Assembly: GCA_003566885.1 (NCBI GenBank)
Contig: PXBO01000060.1
Span: 1 to 64,000 of the forward strand
Reading direction: 5' to 3'
Source of the DNA: Opitutia bacterium
GTDB taxonomy: Bacteria > Verrucomicrobiota > Verrucomicrobiia > Opitutales > T3Sed10-336
Length of the DNA: 64,000 nucleotides
In this document: positions 37,998-46,821 of the stretch, piece by piece
How the letters are laid out: the number at the start of each line of letters is the position of its first letter
Position numbering within the stretch: the stretch's first letter is position 1
Translations under genes and position numbers: made by a program
The notes under the pieces: model-generated
What the model was told of the DNA's origin: nothing
The model's database searches: none
The model's input: only the letters and a program-made list of their open reading frames with translations

Positions 37998-40900
37998 TTA
38001 CTCCACCTTCATGATACCATTCATCACCCGCCAGTGGCCGGGGAAGGTGCAGACGTAGGGGTAGTCGCCCGGCTCTTCGGGTGCGGTAAATTCAAGTATC
38101 TGCTCTTCTCCCGGGGCCAGCATGCGGGTGGCGTGCAGCACCTCATCGGAATCGGGAACATACTCGCGCGCCAGCCCTTCCGGCGTAAGGCTCATGCGGT
38201 CGGCCGCCACGCCGACCGACTCCAGGGCGCCGGGGCGGACTATGAGAAGATTGTGCTCCATGTGGTCGGTATTGATAAAATGGATACGCACCCGCTGACC
38301 CCGCCGCACCTGGAATTCTTCGACATCGAACTCCATCGTGCCGTTCACCACCCCGATGCGCACGACCAGAACATCGTCGTCCCCGGCCGCCGTTTCTTCG
38401 ACCGGAAGTGGCGTCTCGGGCCGAAAGCCGGTCGTCCGCACCATCTCGGCCACCTGGGCCAAACGTCCCTCGGGCGACGCTGCGGAAAGCTCGACATCGA
38501 GGGCACTCGACGCCGTCAGAAACCCGTCGCGGTGCACGGCGGCGGCGATCGTCCCCGCTTCGCGTATCCAGCGGTCCGTGACATTCTCATCGGCGCGCAG
38601 CATCCGGAAGATCGATTCTCCCGCGGGACCGGATGGGGGAAGGTCGGCCAGGGCAATAAGGGTCGCGAGCCGGACCTGGACGTTGTCGTCGGTCAGCAGT
38701 TCCGCCGACAGAATCCGCTCGACCGACTCCGGCGCCGGCGGAAGCACCTGCACCGCATTGCGGCGGACCCCGGCGGAGGGGTGCTCGAGCGCCCGGTACG
38801 CGGAGGCCAAGGCGCGGCCGTTGCCTTCGGCATCCAATTGCCCCAGCCCGTGCAGGGTCCACAGGGCGTGAATGGCGCCGGCGTTGAGCCCGATCGCGTC
38901 CACAGATCGATCGTCGACGAGGGCAATCAGGGCGTCCGTCACGTCGGCCTCGCCCCGCTCCACCAACAACCTCTGGGCATGCATTCGCCAGAGCTGGTTG
39001 TCGTGCCGCAGGGCTTCCACCAGGACCTCGGGCGCGGCGCTCGCCAGGTCGATCGGCTGGTAAGGTTCCGCGTCCTCCCAGACGATTCGATAAATCCGGC
39101 CGTGCTCCTTGTCGCGCAGGTCGGTCACATAGGCGTTGCCCGGCCCGTGCTCCTCGGCCGGGCGTCCCGGCACCAGGTGCTGGGAGACGTACTCGTAAAG
39201 GTCGGCGATCCAGACGGCGCCGTCGGGCCCCACTTCCGCCGCGACCGGAGAGAACCAGGCGTCGTCGCCCGCGATCAGATTCATCTTGTTGAAAGCATCG
39301 AAACTCGATCCCCGGGGCTCCAGCACGAAGGAACCGGTCAGGTGCCCGGTAATGTCGGTGATCAACGCCTTGCGATTCCAGAAGGCCGGCGGATAGGCGC
39401 GCGCGGTATAGAGTGCGTGGCCCCCGGCGGCGGTGAAGCCGCCATAGACGTTGTTCTGGCGCAGCATGTTGGTGACGGCCAGGAACCGCGGTCCGATGGA
39501 GGAAATGCCTTCGGTCATCGAAGGGCGCAACCCGTCGACTTTTTCGTAATAGCGCTGGGGAAAGGGCAGGTAGGTACTCGGCTGCGCGTTGGCGGTGGCG
39601 CCGAAAACGATTCCTTCCTCGCTCAAACCGATTCCCCAGGCGTTGTTCGATAGCGACCGCACGAACTCCAGCATGGAGCCGTCCGGTTTCATGCGGAAGA
39701 TGTCATTGGCGGTGTAGGAAAAATCCCGCCCTCCGACGCTTCCTTCATAACCGGCCATTCCGACGGCGCCCCAGATGTGATTGTCGAGCCCGTACCGAAT
39801 GTTGTTCGGACCGCCGTGCGTGTCCCACTGCGACCAACCTTCGATCAGAATCTCCCGATGGTCGGCTTTTCCGTCGCCGGTGGTGTCTTTCATGAAGAGG
39901 GTGTAGGGCGCCTGTTTGACAATTACCCCGCCGCGATGAAATGCGATTCCGGTCGGAATGTTCAGATCGTCGGCAAACACCGTTATCTTGTCGGCCCGTC
40001 CGTCGCCGTTGGTGTCCTCAAGGACTTTTATCCGGTCTTTTCCCGGCTCGCCGTCGCGCACCTGGTGCGGGTAATCCACGGTCTCGGCCACCCAGAGCCG
40101 GCCGCGCTCATCCCAGGCCAGGACGATCGGGTTCACCACGTCGGGCTCCGAAGCAAAAAGCTCAACCCGGAAGCCGGCAGGGGTGATCATCCTGCTCATC
40201 GACTCTTCGGGAGATAGCGGCTCCGCCTGCAAGTCCCAGGCCTCCTCCTCGACAGGTTCGCCGAGAAACGGCGCCTGCCCGCCCGTCTGGATCAGGCGTG
40301 GCGGCGGCGGCGGATAGGTCTCGACTCTCCGGTAGCGCAACGGGCTGTGGATCGTGCGCTCGGCCAGCACCCGCGGGACATCCTGTCCGGCCGCCCAGCG
40401 AATGCCGCGTTCCAGCAGATCGTGAAACCCGGGATGCCGCCAGGAGTGGTGATCGTGGCCCCAAGCGGTGTAAAACACCCGCCCCTCGCCCTGTTCGCGC
40501 ACCCACGTCCAGGGTTCCAACTCGCCGTCGTCGCGCCGATGATAACTCAGCACCGTGCGCCCCTCCTCATTGTGGTCCCGGTGCACGCGGGTTTCATCCC
40601 AGGTCTCGAACGGCTCGAATCCCTGCATCAAGGGATGGTCCGGCTCGGCGATTTCGGTGGTCATGACCCCGTCGCCGTGCCGATCGAACCGCGCCCCCAT
40701 CAGCCGTATCACCGCCTCCGAATTCACGAAGTTGTTGGTGGCGGTGTGAATCGGCAGAAACCCTCCACCGGTCTCCACGTACTCCAGCAGCGCCCGCTCC
40801 TGGTCCTCGGTGATACGAGAGCGATTAGCGTATAACAGGAACGCGTCGTAGCGGCGGAGCGTTTCCAGGTTGATGTCGTCCTGGTCCTCCGTGTAGACGA

Positions 40901-41111
40901 GTTCGATTCCCCGATCGAGCATGGCGGGCGCGGCGTCGCGCAGCCGTTCCACCGGCCGGTGCAAACCCTGGTCGCCGAGAAACAGCACCTTCAACCGGTG
41001 CGAGTCGGCGACGGCCGCGTTGGCGACAGACAACGAGGGAATGGCCGAAAGGATGACAATAAGCCCAGGGAGCAGAGGCAACCACCCAATCGATTTGCGT
41101 GCGATGTTCAT
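37998..41111 (-). CDS. ThuA-like domain + PVC sugar-dehydrogenase propeller + HEAT repeats + C-terminal azurin-like cupredoxin
   Basis: YDAFLLYANRSRITEDQERALLEYVETGGGFLPIHTATNNF; NPIVLAWDERGRLWVAETVDYPHQ..GKDRIKVLEDTNGDGRAD; HMEHNLL...YPYVCTFPGHWRVMNGIMKVE. Confidence 0.9.
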   Translation of the reverse strand: MNIARKSIGWLPLLPGLIVILSAIPSLSVANAAVADSHRLKVLFLGDQGLHRPVERLRDAAPAMLDRGIELVYTEDQDDINLETLRRYDAFLLYANRSRITEDQERALLEYVETGGGFLPIHTATNNFVNSEAVIRLMGARFDRHGDGVMTTEIAEPDHPLMQGFEPFETWDETRVHRDHNEEGRTVLSYHRRDDGELEPWTWVREQGEGRVFYTAWGHDHHSWRHPGFHDLLERGIRWAAGQDVPRVLAERTIHSPLRYRRVETYPPPPPRLIQTGGQAPFLGEPVEEEAWDLQAEPLSPEESMSRMITPAGFRVELFASEPDVVNPIVLAWDERGRLWVAETVDYPHQVRDGEPGKDRIKVLEDTNGDGRADKITVFADDLNIPTGIAFHRGGVIVKQAPYTLFMKDTTGDGKADHREILIEGWSQWDTHGGPNNIRYGLDNHIWGAVGMAGYEGSVGGRDFSYTANDIFRMKPDGSMLEFVRSLSNNAWGIGLSEEGIVFGATANAQPSTYLPFPQRYYEKVDGLRPSMTEGISSIGPRFLAVTNMLRQNNVYGGFTAAGGHALYTARAYPPAFWNRKALITDITGHLTGSFVLEPRGSSFDAFNKMNLIAGDDAWFSPVAAEVGPDGAVWIADLYEYVSQHLVPGRPAEEHGPGNAYVTDLRDKEHGRIYRIVWEDAEPYQPIDLASAAPEVLVEALRHDNQLWRMHAQRLLVERGEADVTDALIALVDDRSVDAIGLNAGAIHALWTLHGLGQLDAEGNGRALASAYRALEHPSAGVRRNAVQVLPPAPESVERILSAELLTDDNVQVRLATLIALADLPPSGPAGESIFRMLRADENVTDRWIREAGTIAAAVHRDGFLTASSALDVELSAASPEGRLAQVAEMVRTTGFRPETPLPVEETAAGDDDVLVVRIGVVNGTMEFDVEEFQVRRGQRVRIHFINTDHMEHNLLIVRPGALESVGVAADRMSLTPEGLAREYVPDSDEVLHATRMLAPGEEQILEFTAPEEPGDYPYVCTFPGHWRVMNGIMKVE

Positions 41112-41320
41112 TTCGAGGTTCCTTGTGTTGAATCCGTTACGAATAAGCAGTTGCCGCCCGTCAAATCCTCGAAAAAACAGACCTGGCGACCTCCCCTACA
41201 GCACTGCCGAAAATCGAAAAAATGTCAACCGGCGCCCCGACCCGGCCGCAATCCATCCAGGGGGGTCGCAGGCCACAAAGAGACTTCCCGCCGGGTCCCG
41301 CTGATGATAAAACCTGTGGC

Positions 41321-41584
41321 ATGATTGAAGTTGAAAAGCTGAACGACCAAACCTACCGGGTTACCGTGTCCGATGCCCGAACAACACGCCATGAGGTAAC
41401 TCTTACCTCGGACTACCACCGGAAGCTCACCGGAGGCAAAGTGAGTCCGGAAAAACTTATCGAGCGCTCCTTTGCCTTCCTCCTGGAACGCGAACCCAAT
41501 ACGAGCATTCTCGCCCGTTTCGACCTGCCGGTGATCAACCGGTATTTCCCGGAATTCGAAGAGACGATCAAAAAACGCCTTTGA
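41321..41584 (+). CDS. Small conserved hypothetical protein
   Basis: 87 aa, MIEVEKLNDQTYRVTVSDARTTRHEVTLTSDYHRKLTGGKVSPEKLIERSFAFLLEREPNTSIL... Confidence 0.7.
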   Translation: MIEVEKLNDQTYRVTVSDARTTRHEVTLTSDYHRKLTGGKVSPEKLIERSFAFLLEREPNTSILARFDLPVINRYFPEFEETIKKRL

Positions 41585-41587
41585 TGC

Positions 41588-41755
41588 TAGCCGGAATGGC
41601 ACTCATATAAGCCCTCCATCGGGATCGAAAAGCCGCTAACACAATTTCTGTCAATCACTTCGATAGCGATCCCGATTTCGATCTGCTCCGCCATCTCCGC
41701 TACGTCGATATTGAATAGAATGATCCTTAACCGAGAAGCATTCAGGCTAATCTTC
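41588..41755 (+). repeat. MITE-like intergenic element R3, copy B
   Basis: AAGCCCTCCATCGGGATCGAAAAGCCGCTAACACA...TCAATCACTTCGATAGCGATCCCGATTTCGAT...GATATTGAATAGAATGATCCTTAACCGAGAAGCATTCAGGCTAA. Confidence 0.65.
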
Positions 41756-41768
41756 CTCGCCCCAAAAA

Positions 41769-41798
41769 AAGCTCCGGCACTCAAGAATGCCGGAGCTT
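41769..41798 (-). terminator. Rho-independent terminator for the PEP-CTERM gene
   Basis: AAGCTCCGGCA-CTCAAGAA-TGCCGGAGCTT stem followed on the minus strand by TTTTTTT. Confidence 0.9.
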
Positions 41799-41839
41799 AT
41801 TGTTAGAAACAATAGGTGACGCTGTTTGAAACAACGGGC

Positions 41840-42664
41840 TTAGGCGGACCGCTTGCGCCTGCGATACAGAATCGCTGCCCCGAACCCGACCAAGCCGAAG
41901 ATCGCCGCATAGGTGGAAGGTTCGGGAACGGCGGTAAGGTCCGTGTAGTGTTCCACGGCGTTCCGCATCGCTATAATGCCGTCCAAGTTGTCGGCGAGAA
42001 CCGTGTCGGTACCGGTACTGGCAATCTGAAACACATTCCAGAGCAGCCGGTCGCCGCCGAAGACTTGTCCCCCGGCGGACTCCTCACCGGCGAACCATCC
42101 GGCGGCGAGGATGTTGCCATTGATCGTGGCCAGGATGGTGCCGGTCCCGACCGTGCCCTCACCCAAGGCCTCGTTGCTCGCGAAGGTTGAGTGAAAGTCA
42201 TGGGCGCCAGCCGAGAACCCCAGGATGGAGGCGCCCGCCGCGGTCACCGTCGTTTCGTTCCCGCTTGCGTCCGAGGCGTTGATCGTATTGCCGCTATGCC
42301 AAGACCAACGATCACCGTTCGTCCGGGACACGAAACTGGTGAAAGAGACCACCGGAATCGTCAGCGCGTTGAACGTCGCGGAATTGGTCGCGTTATTATA
42401 TTCGCCGCTGTTCAGGTGACGGCCAACCATAAAAACATCGGTTCCAAGAGGAATAGTCGCGGGATCTGAAAAATTCCCGTATTGAAACGACGTAATGTTC
42501 GTGAAATTGTTGTTCACGAAGTCGATGAGCGGCTGGTCATGGCCTGCATTTGTGCCCGACATCACGACGTTCACCGCTTGAAGGGGAATTGCCCAGCCCA
42601 CTGTCAGCAGGGCGAATGCAGCGATAAACTTAAATGATCGCCGCGGGGTGTGGATTTTTTTCAT
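41840..42664 (-). CDS. PEP-CTERM sorting-domain protein
   Basis: C-terminus AVPEPSTYAAIFGLVGFGAAILYRRRKRSA; signal MKKIHTPRRSFKFIAAFALLTVGWAIPLQA. Confidence 0.92.
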   Translation of the reverse strand: MKKIHTPRRSFKFIAAFALLTVGWAIPLQAVNVVMSGTNAGHDQPLIDFVNNNFTNITSFQYGNFSDPATIPLGTDVFMVGRHLNSGEYNNATNSATFNALTIPVVSFTSFVSRTNGDRWSWHSGNTINASDASGNETTVTAAGASILGFSAGAHDFHSTFASNEALGEGTVGTGTILATINGNILAAGWFAGEESAGGQVFGGDRLLWNVFQIASTGTDTVLADNLDGIIAMRNAVEHYTDLTAVPEPSTYAAIFGLVGFGAAILYRRRKRSA

Positions 42665-42850
42665 ATTGTATTGTAGTTAGGGTTATCAGGTATAATGGGT
42701 TGTCTGTCCTCGCCTGCCGCGAGGACACTAGAGATCCGCGATTCAAAAAAGCAAGCCTTTTTTTACTACGTCCAAATAAGTTTCGCCCCGGGTGCAATGA
42801 GGGGGGGCGCGAATGGGGTCGGATCCGTTGTTTGGAAGGATTCCCTGGAG

Positions 42851-42870
42851 GGCACGGCTCCGTCCGTGCC
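42851..42870. repeat. Dispersed hairpin family R1, copy 3
   Basis: TGGAG-GGCACGG-CTCCGT-CCGTGCC. Confidence 0.75.
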
Positions 42871-42979
42871 GCCCGCCGGAGATGGCGCGCCCCCACGCGT
42901 CCGGCGGGCGTTCGGACGCGAAGGGCGCAGCGCCGCCGAACCTTGAAACAACCGAGCATCCGACAGGCGAGACCTTCGT

Positions 42980-43162
42980 CTACCGTCCGTCGTGCACCGA
43001 TTCCAAATCGGGATCCCGTACCGCGTATCGGATCCGAACGCCTCTTGGATCCCGGGAATATTCCACAACCTGCAACATGCCGGTGATGCCCTCGACCGTG
43101 GCGAAAGTGTACGTCACGGGCAAACCTTGCCGATGCCGAACCTTGACGGCGGTTTCCGCCAC
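42980..43162 (-). other. Possible gene fragment in frame with 43211-43585
   Basis: QGLPVTYTFATVEGITGMLQVVEYSRDPRGVRIRYAV; same frame as the upstream ORF, separated from it by one TAG. Confidence 0.35.
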
Positions 43163-43210
43163 ACTGGGTTCGGGCGTTTCCGGGTGGCCGGCCGAATGTC
43201 GTTGATTCTT

Positions 43211-43585
43211 CTACTCTTCCGCTTCCTGCGGCCGGATCGCTTCTCCCGTCGGGGAGAGGACGATTCTCTCCGAGGCAATCTCCTTCGTCGAGTCCGCGAC
43301 GAGTTCGAACATCCAGTTCAGGGCAATCAGATTTCCTGAGAAACTGTACGGTCCGCGCGGGAGGTAAACGCTGAATGGGCGACGATCCTCGGCCGGCGGA
43401 TTATCAAACGGCACTGTGCGGATGAGTTCCACTTCCGGATCCGCCCTCCCTTCCGTGTGCCAGAGGAGGTGGAGTGTAACCGTTTCCGGTTTGCTACCAA
43501 GCTTCCACGACACGGTCCCGGTCACCTCCTCGCCGGGGTGGAAGTTCCGGCGCTCGCTCGCGAACTCTATTTTCAATTCGTCCAT
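43211..43585 (-). CDS. Small arrestin-fold-like hypothetical protein
   Basis: MDELKIEFASERRNFHPGEEVTGTVSWKLGSKPETVTLHLLWHTEG... Confidence 0.55.
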   Translation of the reverse strand: MDELKIEFASERRNFHPGEEVTGTVSWKLGSKPETVTLHLLWHTEGRADPEVELIRTVPFDNPPAEDRRPFSVYLPRGPYSFSGNLIALNWMFELVADSTKEIASERIVLSPTGEAIRPQEAEE

Positions 43586-43588
43586 GGC

Positions 43589-43906
43589 TTAAACAACCGC
43601 CTTCGGCAGCACCACGATGGGAAAAGTGGTATCCAGATCGGGCCACCGTCGTATCTTTCCTTGAAAACGCAGACCCCAGATAATCTTGTTATTGAAGCCT
43701 TCAAACGAACACATTGTGTCGGGTGGGATTTCAATTTCCAATGTCCCTTCAGACATGGAGAATCTATCGGACGACTCGAAAAGCGTCTTCGAATAAATTT
43801 CCGAAGTGGCGGTGCGGTAAGAGTCTCTGCCCACTTTATAGTTCGCCGATTCCGTTCCTTCCAGGCAAATCGTCAATGCCTCCAGGCGGTTGTTCGGATC
43901 CTTCAT
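43589..43906 (-). CDS. Small hypothetical protein, arrestin-like C-terminal half
   Basis: TLEIEIPPDTMCSFEGFNNKIIWGLRFQGKIRRWPDLDTTFPIVVLP; 3 bp from next gene. Confidence 0.55.
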   Translation of the reverse strand: MKDPNNRLEALTICLEGTESANYKVGRDSYRTATSEIYSKTLFESSDRFSMSEGTLEIEIPPDTMCSFEGFNNKIIWGLRFQGKIRRWPDLDTTFPIVVLPKAVV

Positions 43907-43921
43907 TAATCCATCGTTCCG

Positions 43922-44308
43922 CTACCAGCCCCGCTCTCGCGCACCTATCGCATACGCGAAATGAACAAGGCCCACGACGAAGAACAGCAGCCAGTACTTT
44001 TCCCCGACGGACCCAGCGGAATGTCCGCTCAACACACCCAACAACGCCGGCATCATCATAAAAAAACCCGTCATCGTGGCAAAGACCCGGGCTCCTTCAC
44101 GTTCCCGCGCAAAAAATCGGAACCAGAAGAAAAGCTCCATTCCCGCCACCACCAGCGGGCCCATGACAATTTTGGCGCGGAACGGATCCGTCGTACTGAC
44201 CACACCCTCGGGTTGTAACACAAACTGCAAAAATTGCCAGGCGCACACCCCGATCAGTACCCAGACGGAAGCGATGAACAACAGGCGCAGGATCAGGTTG
44301 GTTCGCAT
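43922..44308 (-). CDS. Small multi-TM protein
   Basis: MRTNLILRLLFIASVWVLIGVCAWQFLQFVLQ... with four hydrophobic segments. Confidence 0.65.
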   Translation of the reverse strand: MRTNLILRLLFIASVWVLIGVCAWQFLQFVLQPEGVVSTTDPFRAKIVMGPLVVAGMELFFWFRFFAREREGARVFATMTGFFMMMPALLGVLSGHSAGSVGEKYWLLFFVVGLVHFAYAIGARERGW

Positions 44309-44340
44309 GGCTCAAAACAGGATGGCGGCGATCATGACCA

Positions 44341-44398
44341 CTTTAGTCCGAATGCTACGGTTAAGGATTTTCCTATTCAATACCGTTATGGTAGCGGC
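44341..44398 (-). repeat. MITE-like intergenic element R3, partial copy C
   Basis: Minus strand GGTATTGAATAGGAAAATCCTTAACCGTAGCATTCGGACTAAAG matches the right end of copies A and B. Confidence 0.6.
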
Positions 44399-44562
44399 TC
44401 GGCCGGTTTGGGGAGAAATCTCGAATTTCAAATTTTCAATCTGAAATGCTTTTTAGTTCGACCTTCAGAGGCCGAACGAAAAAGCCGGGGTTGCGACCTG
44501 GAATCGATACATCCGCATCTTGCATTCCCCCGCGAACCCGGGTACCGTTTGCCCTACCGCCT

Positions 44563-45288
44563 ATGCTGTCGCGATTCCGCATTCTTCTGGTCACTACGGG
44601 AATGACCGTCGCCCTTGCCGGCGCTGACCTGAGGCTCTCGTCCGCCCAGGAAACGCAACGTTCCGGCGACGAGTCCGCCTCGGCCCCACTGGAACAACTG
44701 GAACTGCGGGCCGTTGTCAGCCTGCCGGGCGCCACGCTGTTCAGCCTTCACGACCGGACCCTGGAACGCGCCTTCTGGATCGACGACGCGCAATCCCGCT
44801 ACGGTATTCAGGTGGAATCCTTCGACGCTGAACGCAATCTGCTTGTTCTTCGTCATGGAACGGCCACCCGGGAACTCGCGCTTCAAAGAACGCGTATCCT
44901 CGAACGGGACGAGGAAGAGCTCACCGAACGCGAGCGACTCGAACAGCGCTGGGCCGCGCGCGAAGAGGAGCGCGAACGCTTCGGCCCCCGCTGGGAAGCC
45001 GCCCTGGAGGATTCGCCGGAACTGCGTGAACTCACCGAGCATTTTCGCGAGGTGATCGGCGAATTCCGCGAACTGCGCGAAGGTCTCGAGAGCGCCGACG
45101 GCGACTCCGAGAAAGAAGCCCTCATCCGCGAGCGCCAACGGGCCATCGCCGCCGAATACCGCTTGATCGAAGACCTCGGGCTCAACCTGGTATCAGTGCA
45201 TCCGGCGTTCGAACACGAGGACCGCGAAACGCTCGAAATTCTTCTTGGACTCGTCCGCCAGTCCTGGCCGGAAGCCGGGATGGAGTGA
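44563..45288 (+). CDS. Exported coiled-coil-type protein; paralogue of 27092-27874
   Basis: LEQLELRAVVSLPGATLFSLHDRTLERAFWIDDAQSRYGIQVESFDAERNLLVLRHG... then charged helical tail. Confidence 0.7.
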   Translation: MLSRFRILLVTTGMTVALAGADLRLSSAQETQRSGDESASAPLEQLELRAVVSLPGATLFSLHDRTLERAFWIDDAQSRYGIQVESFDAERNLLVLRHGTATRELALQRTRILERDEEELTERERLEQRWAAREEERERFGPRWEAALEDSPELRELTEHFREVIGEFRELREGLESADGDSEKEALIRERQRAIAAEYRLIEDLGLNLVSVHPAFEHEDRETLEILLGLVRQSWPEAGME

Positions 45289-45465
45289 TCTCCGCGACCT
45301 GCCCGCCGCTATGGCAGTACCAAAAGGATCCGTTGATCGAATTCGGGTGTCGGAACCCCGATTGGGCCCGACACAAAAGCAGGGGACATCGAATCGACCT
45401 GTGGATTTAATAACGGCCGATGGTCGATTGACAGGCAGCCGGCGGGGTTTAAGAATTCGATCCGC

Positions 45466-46821
45466 ATGAATCCGGTAAAATTCCTCCTGTCCGACGAGGC
45501 GCTTCCAACTCAGTGGTACAATTTGCAGGCCGACCTGCCCGAAGCGTTGCCCCCGGTCCTGCATCCGGGCACGAAGGAACCGATCACCCCGGACGATCTG
45601 GCGCCGCTCTTTGCCCAGGCGCTGATCGAGCAGGAGGTCTCCACCGAACGCTGGATCGACATCCCGGAGCCGGTGCGCGAAATCCTGCTGCAATGGCGGT
45701 GCACGCCTTTGTACCGGGCACGCCGTCTGGAGAAGGCACTCGATACCCCGGCGAAGATCTATTACAAATGGGAAGGCACCAGTCCGAGCGGATCACACAA
45801 GCCGAACACGGCAGTTCCGCAGGCCTACTACAACCGGGCCGAAGGCATCCGCAAAATTTCCACCGAAACCGGCGCCGGCCAGTGGGGAAGTTCGCTGGCC
45901 ATGGCCTGTTCCGTTTTCGGGCTGGAATGCCTCGTGTACATGGTCAAGGTTTCCTACAACCAGAAGCCCTACCGGCGAGCCCTGATGGAAACCTTCGGCG
46001 CCACCTGCATCGCCAGCCCATCCGACACCACCGAAAGCGGCCGCCGGATCCTGAAGGATGATCCCGACTGCACCGGTTCGCTCGGCATCGCCATTTCCGA
46101 GGCGGTGGAAATCGCGGCCAAAAATGAAGACACCCGTTATTGCCTGGGCAGCGTGCTCAATCATGTCCTGCTCCACCAGACCGTCATCGGGCTTGAGTGC
46201 CAAAAGCAGATGGAGATGGCCGACGATTACCCGGACGTCATCGTCGGTTGCACCGGAGGCGGCTCGAACTACGCCGGAATCTGTTTCCCTTTCCTCGGCG
46301 AGAAACTTCGCGGAGGGCGGGGCGTTCGCCTGCTGGCGGTGGAGCCGGCCGCCTGTCCGACCCTGACCAAAGGCCCCCTCGCCTACGATTTCGGAGACAC
46401 CGCGCACCTCACCCCCCTGGTGAAGATGCACACCCTCGGCAGCGGCTTTGTTCCCGCCGGCTTTCACAGCGGCGGACTGCGCTACCACGGGATGGCACCG
46501 CTGGTCAGTCACGTGCTCGACCTCGGGCTTTCGGAAGCGCGGGCCATCAACCAGTTGGAATGTTTCGCCTCGGGTGTCACCTTTGCGAAAGCCGAAGGGA
46601 TCATTCCGGCCCCGGAAGCCACCCACGCCATCGCCGGCGCCATCCAGGAAGCCAACCGGTGCAAGGAGGAAGGCCGTACCGAAACGATTCTGTTCAACCT
46701 CTGCGGGCACGGGCACTTCGACATGCAGGCCTACATCGACTACCACGCGGGCAAATTGCGCGACTACGACTACCCGCAAGAGGAAATCGCCATGGCCCTG
46801 GCAGGCCTGCCCAAGGTTTAG
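45466..46821 (+). CDS. trpB: TrpB2-type tryptophan synthase beta-like PLP enzyme
   Basis: TPLYRARRLEKALDTPAKIYYKWEGTSPSGSHKPNTA, ETGAGQWGSSLAMA, VGCTGGGSNYAG; no trpA in the window. Confidence 0.88.
   Translation: MNPVKFLLSDEALPTQWYNLQADLPEALPPVLHPGTKEPITPDDLAPLFAQALIEQEVSTERWIDIPEPVREILLQWRCTPLYRARRLEKALDTPAKIYYKWEGTSPSGSHKPNTAVPQAYYNRAEGIRKISTETGAGQWGSSLAMACSVFGLECLVYMVKVSYNQKPYRRALMETFGATCIASPSDTTESGRRILKDDPDCTGSLGIAISEAVEIAAKNEDTRYCLGSVLNHVLLHQTVIGLECQKQMEMADDYPDVIVGCTGGGSNYAGICFPFLGEKLRGGRGVRLLAVEPAACPTLTKGPLAYDFGDTAHLTPLVKMHTLGSGFVPAGFHSGGLRYHGMAPLVSHVLDLGLSEARAINQLECFASGVTFAKAEGIIPAPEATHAIAGAIQEANRCKEEGRTETILFNLCGHGHFDMQAYIDYHAGKLRDYDYPQEEIAMALAGLPKV

Noticed and set aside
37806-39653. 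615-aa plus-strand ORF opposite the ThuA/dehydrogenase/azurin gene
   Set aside because: Shadow ORF; no recognisable motif, and opposite strand is clearly coding.
45793-46779. 328-aa minus-strand ORF opposite trpB
   Set aside because: Antisense to a highly conserved PLP enzyme; no supporting motif.
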